DNA of 64,000 bases from Cymodocea nodosa (GCA_036874045.1 CM072342.1:5416501-5480500); one strand, 5' to 3'; positions 23,073-36,127 are shown, counted from the first letter of the stretch. Notes: generated by a model not told the origin, from the letters alone. Numbers and translations are program-made.

Positions 23073-24823
23073 ATGGAAGCCACCATGAGCATGACAACCC
23101 CGAGCAAGGAAGCGAGCTGGTGGGTCTTCACCCTCACAGACTTCCTCGGCGCCCACACCACCGTTGTCTTCTCCGACACTTACCTCCTCCTCTCCCTTTT
23201 CCTCTTCACTTTTCTTCTGACCTGGGTCTTCTCCCACGGCGGCGTCGCCTGGAAGAACGGCAGAAGCCACCTCGGCCGCGTCCCCATCCCCGGCCTCCGT
23301 GGTCTACCCGTCCTTGGGTATCTTCTCTCCCTCACCTCCGGCCTGCCACATCGCACCCTGTCCGTCATGGCCCGCGCTCTCGGCGCCAAGCAGTTGATGG
23401 CCTTCTCTATTGGCCAGACGCCCGCTGTCGTGTGCTCCGACCCCGGTCTTGCTCGCGAGATACTATCCCACCCATCCTTCGCGGATCGGCCGCTGAAGCA
23501 GTCCGCCCGCGAGCTCATGTTCGCGCGCGCCATGGGGTTCGCCCCCAGCGGGGCCTACTGGAGGCTGCTCCGTGGGATCGCTGCGTCCCACCTGTTCGCG
23601 CCGAGGCGTATCGCCGCTCACGAGCCTTCCCGGCAACGCGACTGCGAGGACATGCTTCGTGCGATGGCCGCGGAGCAAACCAAGCGCGGGTTCGTCCGTC
23701 TGCGCCAACACCTCCAGGGTGCGGCGCTCAACAACATCATGGGTAACGTGTTTGGAAAGAGATACGATGTGTCGTTGGAGGTTGACGATGATGAGGTTTC
23801 GAAACTGCGGTCTATGGTGAGGGAGGGGTTCGAGCTTCTCGGCTTTTTCAACTGGTCTGATCATCTTCCATGGTTGGGCCGGTTGTACGACCCGGCAGAC
23901 GTCACGCGTCGATGCGCTTCCCTGGTCCCTCGCGTTCGTGAGTTCGTCAAGGGAATCATCGATGAGCACAGGAAAAGATTGGTCGACCAACACGTTGCCG
24001 ATAATGCAGACTTCGTCGACGTTCTCCTTTCTCTGGAAGGCCATTCCAAACTCCATGAAGACGACATGATCGCCGTGTTATGGGTGAGTCGTGTTTCGTT
24101 TCCTTTCAAATCGCGCTTGATGTATGTATGGAATAAGTAAGCCAATTAAGGGATGCAGCTACAACGATCATGAATTGAAAGGTATGCATGTGCTTGCAGG
24201 AGATGATATTCCGAGGCATGGACACCACCGCGCTTTTGGCGGAATGGGCCATGGCGGAGCTGGTGCTCAACCCCGCCGTCCAGGCGAAGCTCAGGGCGGA
24301 GGTCGACGCCGTCCAAGGACCCATCACCGACTCCGTCGTGGCGATGCTTCCTTACCTCCAGGCCGTCGTGAAGGAGACCCTTCGCGTGCATCCACCAGGG
24401 CCACTCCTTTCCTGGGCGCGTCTGTCCACGTCGGACGTCCACCTCAGCAACGGCATGGTGGTCCCTTCCCACACCACGGCCATGATCAACATGTGGTCCA
24501 TAACCCACGACCCGGCAGTTTGGGCGGAGCCGGAGAGGTTCTCGCCCGAGAGGTTCGTGGTGGCCGACGGGGGCGAGGACGTGGACGTCAGAGGTGGGGA
24601 CATGAGGCTGGCGCCCTTCGGTGCCGGCCGCCGGGTGTGCCCTGGGAAGAATCTGGGTCTTGCGACCGTCGGCCTGTGGGTGGGGAGGCTGGTGAAGCAA
24701 TTCGAGTGGACCCAGTTCGGGGGTGCCCCGGTGGTACTGGACGAGGTACTCAAGCTTTCCTGCGAGATGAAGTCGCCGCTGGTCGCCGTTGCTGTTCCAA
24801 GGATTAAAAGCGTTTCCATTTAG
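23073..24823 (+). CDS. CYP78A: Cytochrome P450, CYP78A family (KLUH/PLASTOCHRON1 type)
   Basis: Exons 23073-24083 and 24200-24823 (intron 24084-24199, GTGAGT...GCAG, phase 0) give 544 aa, the usual size for CYP78A. A hydrophobic N-terminal anchor (about 36-55) places it in the ER membrane, followed by the [12 protein letters not shown] hinge (71-82). The I-helix motif is GMDTT (343-347), right after the intron; ExxR is E396-R399; PERF lies at 448-456; the haem loop [10 protein letters not shown] is at 477-486 with Cys484 as iron ligand. Wording such as [18 protein letters not shown] and [12 protein letters not shown] is characteristic of CYP78A. Family members (KLUH, rice PLA1) make an unidentified mobile signal controlling organ size and leaf initiation rate; that role is inferred. 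I start at the ATG at 23073; the GTG two codons upstream is not used. No defect is seen. The exact subfamily number cannot be given. Confidence 0.95.
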
Positions 24824-24940
24824 TAGTCTTCCTTCATCATGGATATAAGAGTCCCAAGATGTGATAAGGTAGTTTTGGACTCCAGAGACCAGGGAGTTCT
24901 CTTGCTGTTTACTACGGTTGACGGTTGCATCGAGCAGTTC

Positions 24941-24974
24941 GGAAACGCAGCTCTCTCGAGAGAGCTGCGTTTCC
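24941..24974. repeat. Perfect 34-bp palindrome in CYP78A 3' region
   Basis: The left arm GGAAACGCAGCTCTCTC (24941-24957) is followed directly by its exact reverse complement (24958-24974), with no loop. It lies 118 bp after the CYP78A stop codon, probably in the 3' UTR. As RNA it could fold into a 15-17-bp stem. Confidence 0.95.
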
Positions 24975-26222
24975 AGTTTTGCCTTTCTGCTGCAAGTGCT
25001 TCTGCTTTAAGGGTTTTTCCTTTTCTTTCTTGTCGACTATGTTAGTCAGTGGTTTTCTCTAGTACTTCTGCCATGGTTCTGTTCAGTAAATCTTAGTCAG
25101 TCTGATAATTACTCTATTTTAGTTTGTATCGAGTAATTAATCGAAGAGGTTGGTCCAGTGGGTTCTGTCAGAGCTGTCTTCTGGAGATATCCTTCATGTG
25201 GTTTATTTCTTGGCCCTGCTCTGCTCTGGCAAAGCTGTTGCGCCCGTGGTGGAACCAAATCCGACTTCAACAATTTTGTCCGCTCTTCACACAAGTGGTC
25301 GTTTCTTAATTGTACTTGTCTGTCCATCCATGATCCCGTCTATCCATATATGTATATATGTGTGTGGCACCTTTCCTTCGCAAGAACAATATATGGTTGT
25401 GGCATGTTCTTCATGGAGCCACCCAACCCATTTTGACGAACGTACTCAAAGAAAGAAATGAAGCTTTAAATAATTACTTTGTAAGGAGCCCAACTTTAAT
25501 GGCTAGACATTAGCTTGAGGCATCTTTTCTATGCCCCCTTTTTACCACTAAATAGGGTTTTACCTAGAATCGAAAGTATCTGTTATAAAGTAGTTTTAAC
25601 TCAAAGTTAATTAACAGCCTAAGTTCAAATGCTACTACATGTTGAATATGTCAAATTGTATTAAGATATGTATGTTTAGATAGATGAGTGATAACAGTAT
25701 AAAAGATAACTAAAAATATAATTTTATTAGAAAGAAAATAGAAATTATTCCTACGAAAGATAATATAGGGTAAGATAAAAAATAAGCTTAGGTAGTCTGG
25801 CATAAGATGCTAAAAAATGCACTAATTATTAAAAAAGAATTAATTAAGACAGGAAAAAAGAAGAAGGAAAGAACTAAACATTATTTGACTTTAAATTATG
25901 GGAAAAAAAATAAATTTTATATAATTTAATCAAACATTTAACTATAAATAAAAAATGTATACAAAATCCAACGATAATGGTTGATCGTGATGCTTAAGAC
26001 GTAAGGTTCTTTTCCCGCGATACTCAATTGTCCTTACGTTTAAATTTTTTATCCCATCCAAAAAAAATGGCGCGATTGCTGCTGTAGCCTGAAGTCTAAG
26101 GGACGCAAGAATTCCAGAGGACGATATGGAAAGGTGCCAGCTGAAGGCGTTCACGTGAAAATTATTACAAGCTCGATGCTGCCGCCATTGTAGAGCTACG
26201 TCGCCGTCAAACGCCTCTATCT

Positions 26223-26254
26223 GGAGGAGGAGGGGGGGAGGGGGGGAGGGGGGG
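26223..26254 (+). repeat. G-rich tract with G-quadruplex pattern
   Basis: GGAGGAGGA is followed by three runs of about seven G separated by single A residues. This fits a four-tract G-quadruplex on the plus strand. Confidence 0.85.
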
Positions 26255-27500
26255 CCGGCCTCCGGAAGAGGAAATTTGGATATTCGAAGATGTAACATAT
26301 ATATATATATATATAACGTGCGGCAGCGTCGCATGGAAGCTGAACAGTTTGCATGATCCATGTTTAATGAATGCATGGTGGTATCCAACTGTCGTCCCTC
26401 CTCGCCGCCGTCGGACGGTTCGACGACGACTGTAGACCTCCTCCGCGCTTCAGCTACACCGTTACAGGTAACTTTATATATATATATATATGCCGTGGTG
26501 GTTCACCGCAGAATGTTCGGACTTGGGTTTCCAATCCGGGAATTTAAGGCAAAAATTATGCTGTTACGAACGTCTTCCGAGAGAGAGAGGACACGGCTGG
26601 GTACAATTTAATTAATATGGTCGACGGGTGCAATTTACCAAAACATTTTAGTTGTATTGTTGATCGTCACGGTTACAAGTCTATCACCGTCCGTTATGCA
26701 ACACATGAGTTTTTTTTTAAAAAAAATTAATATTCTATCTTTATAAATGTTATGTAAATATTAGACAGCTTTTGTGTTTTATTTGTGTTAATTTTCAAAT
26801 TCAGTATATCGATTCTGAAATTTAAAAAATGACAGAATGCAACTTTCCATGAACCAATTTTTTCATTTATTCAAATGAAACATTGTAGTCCAACGGTTTG
26901 TTTGTGCAACAGAATTATTAGTTAATTTATTAAATTATCTAAAATATCAAAATAATTTTAGATATAAATCGAAACTATCTAAAATATTAAATACTCTCAG
27001 AAATAAATATAAATTCCATTATATCATTTCATCGTAACTTTTGATTATACAATAATTTTATGTCTTTTCATGTCTGCGTGCATTTAATGCGATATATAAA
27101 TAAAACATTCTTTTACAAAAGATACAAAGCTACGAAATTTTTAATTAATTTTGAAAGATTTCTATAAATTATAAATACATATACGAAATAATAAATAGCA
27201 TTTATAACAGTTAAAAAACCCACGCACACATTTTCGTAGGCGTAGCCGAGCCGAAGAAGATTTCAGTAAAGGCTGAAGCTACGAGACAAAGTACGAGGTG
27301 ATGTAGGCGTGCGTCGTCCACCTGATGTGTCCGAAGAAAGGCGTCGGCGTTGCTGCGGCGTCGCAGAGGCTCCGTCGCGTCAAGAGGTCTCCGTCGCAGA
27401 AGCGAAGGAAGATGGCGTGTGGCAGAGGCGCCTGCAGAGAATCTCAACAGTCAATATACATCGTGATCCTGATCTTCTTCCTTTGCGTGGTGATGTCTAT

Positions 27501-27547
27501 CTTCTTCTTCTTCTTCTTCTTCTTCTTCTTCTTCTTCTTCTTCTTCC
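27501..27547 (+). repeat. (CTT)n microsatellite
   Basis: About 15 uninterrupted CTT units. They are responsible for apparent poly-Phe or poly-Leu frames. Confidence 0.95.
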
Positions 27548-29455
27548 CTCCGCTACGCTGCATGGATTAATTTTTTTACTTTTTTCATAAAAATTCAGTA
27601 AGAGAGGAAGCACGTGCCTTGCCTAATGATAATAAATGTCGATACCAATGCAGCCGATTTTTCACTTCTTGACCACGTAGAGGGGTGTTCACGAAGGGGA
27701 AGGAAATGATTGATTTTCCTTCGTTTTTGTTTCCTTTGTTTCTTATCTTCTATTTTGTTAATATATTATATGAGTCGACGACGTATTCTTATATAATTTT
27801 ATAATTTACTTTAAAAAGAAAAGATAATAAGAGAGTCAAAATATAAATATTAAAGAGAAATTGATTATTTTTCTTGTTGCAGTTGATTTTGATCAAGGAT
27901 ATGAGACTATGATTAAGTATTTTGGAAGATCTACTTAGATGGTTAACATATATTTCAATAAAGTTATAAATACTATTATCAAATTACATAATATACTTAT
28001 AATAAAGTATTCATTGCCAACACTCATTAAAATTTAAAATGATCCAAATATCTTCTTATATTTTAAATTAATAAATTCATTATATTATGTTAGTCTATTT
28101 TATTTCATTTATATAGTTGACATTATATTATTAACATTCTAACAATTTTTTTATTTATTAATATTGCATTGATGTTATTAATGTTACACATATCAACACA
28201 ACTATTTATAAGAAAATATTAGATATAAAAATAGAAAATTAAAATTAACACAACATATCTTAAATACTTGTAATTTTGACATAACAATCACATACGTTAT
28301 TATAAATTAGGAATGATCAACTATAGATGTTAAAATATTACAATATACTACTCAATTATATAAGCTTAAAGTCCCACATGATATGACATTAATTATGTTG
28401 ACATGATTTTTACAATTTTATGTTGATTCTTATAAAGTATAAAATGTTGTATATATTGCACAAATGAGTATTATTTGGTAGATGTAGAATTTTCAAATTA
28501 TCTATAATTTATTTCTTCGTTTTCAAGTATTTAATATCATTTATCAAAATATGATTAAAATCAACTTTCTAATAATATAACAAAGAATTTCAATTACAAA
28601 CATTCACAGTTGAAAAATGTAATTGAACATATATTTAAGGTGATTAAATATCATTTTACGAGAATACATGTCATATCTGTTTAAAATACAAGTAAATATT
28701 GTTTTAACATGTGTTCTCCTATATAATTTCATTGAAAGAGTAGATTGAAAAGATTTACTTAAAAATCTTATGTATGAATTATCTAAAGTAAATGATGATG
28801 ATTTACTTGAGGAACTTGTTATTAATTTTGAAGAAAATATACCTTCTAATAGTAACAGAACAAAGAAAAAAAAGTAACTAATGTAATGCATAAACAAATT
28901 ATGTATTTTATCTAAATTGTGAGAAATGAATAATATGTAATATTTTTATAAAAACTACTTGTAATGACATATACTTTTGAAGAAAAAGTTATTTTACATG
29001 TATATATTGTATAAAGCATGTAATATACGTCCATCCATCACTGTGCATACAAAACAACACTTGGAAATAACACTCAACGCTCCAATTTTCCAAATCTCAT
29101 GTTTGAGAACAATCAAGGTTTCAAGTCAAGATAAAGTCTAAAATACATTATTGTTTAAATACGTGTTAAAACCTAGTAGATAAACTAGATGAAATATAAA
29201 GTAAAAAAAAGGGGTCATGATCTGTAAGTTGACGACAGGCATCATCGATGCACTTAAATGATTTACCAACCTGCAAGAACGACTAATTAATAATATAAGC
29301 AATCGCAACATGAATAAAATCTTTAATTAATTTAGGGTATCAATTCCTCAAGTTAATTAAGACTAAACTGGGACTATTAATTAACATATGATGATAGATC
29401 TTTTTATTTATTATCAAATAATTTTAAATTATAATTCCACGTAACATTATAGTTT

Positions 29456-31000
29456 GTAATTTTGGTGAGGTTCGGGCTTGCAGCTTCTGCTCGGAGTCAG
29501 AGAGAAGTGAAGCAAAGCGGGAAACAATGAATTAAATTAACACTGGTGTCTCGAAAACGTCGAATACGGACGAAGCAAGCAGTGTCCTTCTTCTTCCTTC
29601 TTCGGTTTCTTCCGTTCAGCCAGCCAGCTCATCTAGATCAGATAGCAAGCAGCAAGCGGCCTCCTCCTCCTCCTCCTCCTCCTCCTCCTCCTCCTCCTCC
29701 TCCTCCTCCAAAGCCAGCCATGATTGATCAGAGGCAGCACTTGCCGGCGACCGACCAATTCCTGCGCACCTGCTCCGGTGCATGTGCCGCGCGTCTGCAG
29801 TCTGCATGGAATTGAAGGCACGCACGAAATCCCAACCATCGACGTCCTCTCCTCCTCACACCCGTGGCTCGGTTGGTTGGTCGGTCAGTCGGTCGGTCAA
29901 GCGTCGAAGACAGCCGTACCACCCAACACAGAAGAAGAGACTAGAGAGTAAAGTCCAAGCATATCCATTTCATTTTAGATGCAGCCGAGATCGTACTTGC
30001 TTGCCCCTTTTCTCTGTCCTCTAGGTTCGTCGTAGCCCACCTTTTCCACCACCCCCAATAATAATTTGCATCTTTTAATTAATTAACCAGCAACGACAGC
30101 CCACCACATCTGCCATCACCCCCAATGGACGATCGATCAACGCCCCAAACGCATCGATGGCAGGCATGCATGCATGCATCGACTGCCACACACACACATG
30201 GGGTGGGGTTGGGGGGGGGGGCTTCTCCCCCCTTGTTTTGCCGCTTCTCCAGTGAAAATAGAGTAAGGCTAGACCCCAGTTAATTAATGTGTGTACTTGA
30301 CTCTGATTATGATTAGACGTGACATGTGAAGATAGACTGACTACTACTACTGCTTTAACCCTTTCTCTGAATCGTGTACTTTGCTTTTGGACAACGTGAA
30401 TGCTTGCACGGTCCCAAACCCCGGTGCTTATGCTGACCACTCTTCCTTGAGACCAGAGCCCATTGGAGACCATCATTCTTAATTGTTTTTTCTTTTTGTT
30501 TTTTATTTCTCCCAAACGGTGAAGCGTCTATTTCACCGCCATTGGAAGTACAACCAAGAATGACTGTACCTTCTACCCAAACGTCTATTTTTCTTCCCCG
30601 AACCGTGTACTCTGTACTGTCGTCCTTAGTTGTTGCTGTGCGTTTTTCTTTGTTAAAATTTAGTTTTTTTTTTTTTTTTTTTTCCCTCTTCTTCTAATCA
30701 TCGGCAAGGTAATTTAACTTTAAAATTGAATTATTTATTTTTGAAGGAATGAAATGTTCTCTCTTTTCTCGCAAAATGAAAAGATTACATAGATAAAATC
30801 TACCAGGGCCACACATCTGAGGGGAAAGAAAACAAAGTGTTCCAATACAAAGAAATAAAAGAGTCTAGACCACAGATATATAAGAGAATAAGAGGGAGAA
30901 GAAGCCAATTAGATCTCCTTTAGGCTTTCACCTTGTTCAACTAAATTCTTGGGGCATCATTAAAGTTAAACAAAGACCAAATTAATCGAGGGTTGACAGG
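29456..31000. other. Intergenic region with simple repeats, no gene supported
   Basis: Includes (CCT)n at 29660-29709, TCGG/GGTT-rich sequence at 29868-29900, CATG and CA repeats followed by a G tract and a complementary C tract (30166-30232, potential hairpin), and a T run at 30664-30684. GC content is higher than around it, as for a promoter or leader, but no exon could be supported. Confidence 0.45.
29660..29709 (+). repeat. (CCT)n microsatellite
   Basis: About 16 units of CCT. They give poly-Pro or poly-Glu/Arg frames on the two strands that should not be taken as genes. Confidence 0.95.
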
Positions 31001-31174
31001 ATTAAGGGGGGTTACCGGGGGGACGGAAGAGGCTTGATGATCTAAAGCTAAGATAAACTTTTTTTCCCGCTTCGTCACCTGCGGGAGAGTGTTCTAACCA
31101 GAAGACCGAAACACTAAAAATCTTTAAGAATAAAATGATTTTGAATAGAATGCTGAGAATATATATCGATCGCA

Positions 31175-31202
31175 TGCACGCACGCACGCACGCACGCACG
31201 CA
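31175..31202 (+). repeat. (CGCA)n microsatellite
   Basis: Six to seven tandem CGCA units following ATCGATCGCATG. Confidence 0.9.
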
Positions 31203-32600
31203 ATTTTCGTTGGCTAATTTTTCATAAAAAGAATTAAGAAACTAAGAGAAATTATAAGCAATCTTAGAAGTTGGCAATGGTAATTCCTTGAGAAGTTGAA
31301 GAGTGTGAATTCTACAAGGAAATCAAAGCTAGAGCACTCAATCGCAAAGGTAGCCTTATTATTCTCCTTTCCACATCACTTTGCCTGTTATCTTCTCCTT
31401 TACCAGCTTTGAGCACGAGTTTAATCCTTTTGCCTTGGAGTGGAAGCATAAAAGTACTGTAATATGAAATTAAGTGCGAAACCCTTTTGTACAAAATCCC
31501 CACCGTATGTTATGTATAGATCGAAATACAATAATATACAGTAATACTCAAATAGAACATAGTTTATTGTGCAATGATCAGAAACGAACGTCTGTTATTC
31601 GATGCAGCTTAAAAAAGTTTTCGTAACAAAGAATTAATTTGCCAATCAACAAATTCCTTATTTGTCAAAGTAATTACATATTTAATAGCTATCAAATTTT
31701 TATTTTCAAAACAAGCATATATATATATATATTAATAATTTAAATTCAAATCTATGATCAACCATAAACATAATCAATAGAAGATTCAACATTAACAACA
31801 ATATTATATTATAATAAATTCTAACATTCATATTTTTAATTTTTAATTGCGTATTCCATATGCCAAATTCATAATTTCATATTTGAAATTTTAACAACAA
31901 TTTTGAATCCAATCCCGTCGTCCATGTTTACAAATCTTGACATTAAAATGCACATTTAACAATCATCAAAAATTACTTCTGAAAAGGGTAAATTTGTAAA
32001 AATGGACCATACGCAGCTATCGTTTGGATTTCTACAAATATCCTTTTTAATTACTATTTTCGAAAGCTTCTGTCTTTTCCGTCATTCCCAACTATCATTT
32101 ATTCTTCGTAGCCCCTACGAAATTGGTCACCTGGCCCTCACAATTCAAATTAAATTCTCTTATGATGATTGATGAAGATTAGACATGCACACTTAATTGA
32201 TGATTCACATACATAGTCCAAGTATATAAGCATGCATGATCATAATCTTTACAAGAACTTAATCACCCAGCCCCTACGAAATGTTTTCTTCCGATGATTG
32301 GTGAAGATTGAAGTTATATATGCACACCCAATTTAACTAGCGTAAGTAGCAGGAAAATGACTTCTCCTTGGTGAATTGAATGAAACGCTTTGAGATTAGG
32401 TTGGACGATTGATAGAACATGACATTCTCACAAAATCAAGGCCGACGAGTCCTATTTTTAAGCAAAAGTATGAACGAATAATCTCTCTAAATGGCTAGAC
32501 GATTCTACCCAATGGTTAGAAAATCGAAATGTTGATTTTTTTTTATAATCAATATACTAATCCACCTAACCATTATGTTTCTCATGCCTTTATTTTTGTA
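31203..32600. other. AT-rich intergenic DNA, nothing recognised
   Basis: No coding or repeat signature beyond a (TA)n run near 31718. AGCCCCTACGAAAT occurs twice (about 32109 and 32270), a short direct repeat. Confidence 0.45.
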
Positions 32601-32639
32601 GAGAATTTATGTTTGATTTGAGTCTGGTTATTTGCGTGA

Positions 32640-33590
32640 CAGCTATGTATGTATGGTCAAGATTCAAATGCTGTGGACGACACCGGTAACATTTTGTGTC
32701 CTTCTCAGAAATGAGTTATTGAAGAAGTTAAAGGAGATATGACATATAAGTACATTCGTGTCTGGATATATGGATAACTTCAAGCGTTGTGGACAACACT
32801 AGCTGGTAATATTTTGTGTCCTTGTCAGAAACGAGTTATTGAAGAAGTGAAGAAGACATGACATAGAAGTACATTTGTGTCTGAAGGGATTGATGGATAA
32901 CTTCAAGTCTCGGTTTAAATATGAGGAGGACGTACTTTGCCGTTGGGTAGAATTTATATATAACAACAGTACTTATCACGTACGTGAGCTTAGCATGGCT
33001 CTTCTCTACGAGGCAGTATTGTATGGTTCGTAGATTGTGCAGAATGCCGGAGCCACAATTAGTTTAGGGTTGCATAGAGAAGGTCGAAATAATCAGAAGG
33101 AGACTACTAACCACGCACCAACTGGGTGGTAGGAGAGCCATGCAAACTAGTGACGTCGTGAGCTTAATTTTGAGGTCGAAGACCACGTGTTTCCAAGGGT
33201 CTCGTTGACAAGAAAGGCAAGTTGAGTTTGAGATTCATTGGATCTTTAGAGGTTTCAGAGCGCATTAATGTTGTAACCTACGGACTACCCTTATCCTTAA
33301 GATGTCTTCTATGCCTGTTTCCATGTTGAGGAAGTACATCTACATACAACTCGTCACCTTTCAATTTCATTCAGTATGACACACAATAGGTGAACTTTTG
33401 GAACTGTGAGGAGAAATTGGTTGAGCTTTTGGGCTGGAGGGAGTAGCAGCTAATTAAGGAACAAGTTGATTCCCTTGGTCTTGGTGAGATGGCAACACCA
33501 CCAGAGACAGACAGACAGAAGGTGATGTAAGAGCACAAGGATGACATTCGCGATAGATACCTTTGAGTTGTTTAGTCCTTGATTAGTGAT
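32640..33590 (+). pseudogene. Decayed Ty3/gypsy chromovirus remnant: integrase end and chromodomain
   Basis: Read in three frames, the plus strand shows the ordered C-terminal parts of a chromoviral pol. VEFIYNNSTYHV...YEAVLYG (about 32947-33030) matches the integrase core end. LNFEVEDHVFPRVS (about 33163-33205) and LSLRFIGSLEVSERINVVTYGLPLSL match the GPY/F module. RNKLIPLVLVRWQHHQ and EHKDDIRDRYL (about 33450-33570) match the chromodomain. Stops and frameshifts are frequent. The Del/Tekay-like branch is the best guess. A 3' LTR should follow after about 33600, but its borders could not be set. Confidence 0.7.
32663..32901 (+). repeat. Two tandem copies of a roughly 120-bp unit
   Basis: Copies are 32663-32778 and 32779-32901, each starting TTCAA-GTGGAC and containing ATTTTGTGTCCTT-TCAGAAA-GAGTTATTGAAGAAGT. 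They lie at the start of the chromovirus remnant and have diverged by several percent. Confidence 0.85.
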
Positions 33591-33599
33591 GTGTTGTAT

Positions 33600-35937
33600 G
33601 AGTTTCGAAGATGAAATTCTTTTGAAGGGTGTATAATGTTGTATGATCACAAAATTTTTCATGTAAAATGTCCGATGATTTTGGTTTCTAGCTAGAGCGG
33701 GAGACATTGGGTTTAGGAGATGGGTTGACAGTGGACCTTGCAACTCACCTCGCCTCACCCTTCTTGATTAGTCTTAGGGCAGGAGAATACAGCAAGATGA
33801 TTGACGTTTCCTCAAGGATTATAACAGAAGGATTGTATTAACGATCGAGTTCAACCACTGGGGTCTAACTTGACGGTCCAAGATTAGTTTGGGAAATAGT
33901 GGTACATCCCTATTACTGGCATGGATCCAATATTATCTAGTGAGTAAACCGACAAGGCCTAAAACCCTCAATTAATATCTACAAATATGTTTAGAAACTT
34001 GTAATGAAAAAAGAGATTAATTGGAAAGTGAGGGACTGGTTTGTGTCTTGTTTAGGAGGGTTTTGCAAACGGCAACGGGTGATCATAACAGGGAAACCAT
34101 TGTTAAATTAAGGGTAAATGAAACCTCAGATGAAAAAATTGATCAATTTTGGAAGAACAAGTGTAAATTGATCCATTGTTAAAGAAGCATGGGAAATATA
34201 TACGGATTGCCCTCCTTAAGTAATTGATTGAAAACGTAAATGACAAAAAATCGATATTTTATAAAGTGAAATAGTTAACTAAGCCAAAGTGAGAGACTAG
34301 GGTTAGGTTAATAAAATGAAATGTATTAATTATAAACAAAAATTCCCCTAATAAATGATTTATGTTAACTTATAACTAGTAGGGGTAAATTAGTAATTTT
34401 GGGAATTTTACTTTTAGTATGTTTATATTTACATAAATTATTTTCTATACATATAGTTTTATTTTGCCTATTTTAAGTTTTCTGTTCAAAAGACTAAGAG
34501 CTTTTCTTTTGTGGTAATATATTGCCATATGTTATTGAAGATGGTTTGTGGTTGCTATTCATCAGCTAACAAGTTGAAGGGGTAATGCATTATTGCCTCA
34601 GGTTAATTATTGAAGATTATTAGGAGTAACGCGCTCAAGCTCACTATTGAATGAGTAAATGAAGCTTTGTTCAAGAAAGGATAGAAACTCTTATCATTAA
34701 GTTTTGTCATAATTAATACGGTCAAAGTCTCTTCAAACATTCAGCTATTTGCCTGCTAACTCGTTGCTAACCATTATTTTTAAAAAAAATCATAACCTAA
34801 TTCATTACCGATCAGAGAAAATAATAACAGCAGTAGAATGAGCAAAACCATAGACCAGACAACACCTTATCACCCGTGCGATGCTTTGAAAGTAGAACGA
34901 GGATGGAAATGAATGTTTCGTGTATTCCATTAATTTCAACTTGCATTTATATAAGTTTGAGCATATGATCTTGTAAATAATGAGGAGATCACTTATCATT
35001 TAATCACACAGGATTGTATAATCTTTGCATTGAACGGTCCCACGAAGAGTGAGTAACGTTTGAAGAGCGAAAAAGTGGCGAAATTTAAAAACGTTCGAGA
35101 GGAAAAAAATATCGGCCTTGGTTCATAACTTTTCTTGATAACGCCTTAGTTCATGGCATTGTATGTGTATAATTTTATATGTATGTGATTTCTAAAAATG
35201 AGGTGAATTTTTTGGTAGGATAAGTGGTGTAATTTGAGGTTAGTTATGAAAAAATTACATATTAATTATTTTCTTTATTTTTTGAATTTTTAATTATTAT
35301 TAATAATGTAGACTTGACCACTAAAGAAATTGACGAGCCTAACTAGGTTGGTTGGGTCAAGCCGCTTGAGAGTTGGGCTGGGTTGTGGACCTATGAATGA
35401 AGCCCAGCATGGCCCAACTCGATTTGAAGAGTAGGCTGGCCTCTCTCGGCCCAACATAATTTAGAACCCTACGCCAAGATCACATCACCACCCATTATGG
35501 GTGCATTTGTCTGCACCTACTCCAGCGTTCGTTACCGTGCGGTTTTTGAATGTATTTTTTTGTAGTGATCCGAAGACGATGTTGGATTTATTGTATTAAC
35601 TTTCATGGATTAGTAGATTAATTGTAGACATTAAATTTATTTGTCTATTTATTTTGATAGATCCAAGGGTATTCTGGGTAATTCGTATGTAGAACCATAC
35701 AATGCAGAACTATCTTGCCAAATGGAGTTCTCTCATTCCACACATAATAAATTGGACGAGCTGTACCATCATATGAGCCCTAAGTATAACTTTGCGTGCA
35801 TAATTACACTTTGGAAAACAAACGTGTCATACGATCCCTAAGTTGTTGATTTACCCTCTCAATGAGATTCACTGTAGATATAAAATATTATAAATCATGC
35901 ATCATCTAGTGATATTCCATTTCATGAAGAGAAGCCA
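33600..35937. other. AT-rich sequence, probably old LTR and spacer
   Basis: The first part probably includes the 3' LTR of the chromovirus remnant, but no ends were found. No gene is seen. 35340-35480 has GGCCCAAC/GGGCTGG direct and inverted short repeats typical of old transposon ends, not assigned. A 66-codon frame at 35641-35841 has no recognisable domain. Confidence 0.4.
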
Positions 35938-36127
35938 TGGTAAAGATCGACCAAGGTGAAAGGAGTACAAGGAACATTAAGAATAAAAATGGCGGCCAAA
36001 CATCCGAACACTTGGTTTTTACAAGCCTGCTGTCTAATATAAACAAAGTACAAAGAAATTTAGACCATACATCAAAAATAGATCAATAACTATAAACGAC
36101 GACACAACCAAAATAAGAAATCCAACA
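35938..36127 (-). repeat. 3' LTR of the copia element
   Basis: 190 bp, TGGTAAAGATC...AATCCAACA on the plus strand, so TGTTGGATT...TTTACCA in element orientation. It matches 51210-51436 apart from two gaps (about 10 and 23-27 bp) and scattered substitutions. Confidence 0.9.

Larger units (their letters stand above)
25450..29455. other. AT-rich intergenic region, no gene supported
   Basis: Contains (TA)n runs at about 26297-26315 and 26471-26490, a G-rich tract (26223-26254), a GC-rich patch 27235-27470 followed by a CTT microsatellite (27501-27547), and otherwise AT-rich DNA. Open frames over these are driven by low complexity. 27325-27500 could encode a short basic peptide, but I recognise nothing. 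Confidence 0.5.

Noticed and set aside
23180..24819. Several frames over 90 codons antisense to CYP78A
   Set aside because: Shadows of GC-rich coding DNA on the opposite strand.
25942..26388. 148-codon frame on the minus strand
   Set aside because: It runs over a TA microsatellite and a G/C tract (poly-Tyr/Ile and poly-Pro stretches) and has no recognisable domain.
27309..27590. Short frames ending in poly-Phe or poly-Leu
   Set aside because: Produced by the CTT microsatellite.
29546..29839. Poly-Pro, poly-Glu and poly-Arg frames
   Set aside because: Produced by the CCT microsatellite on the two strands.
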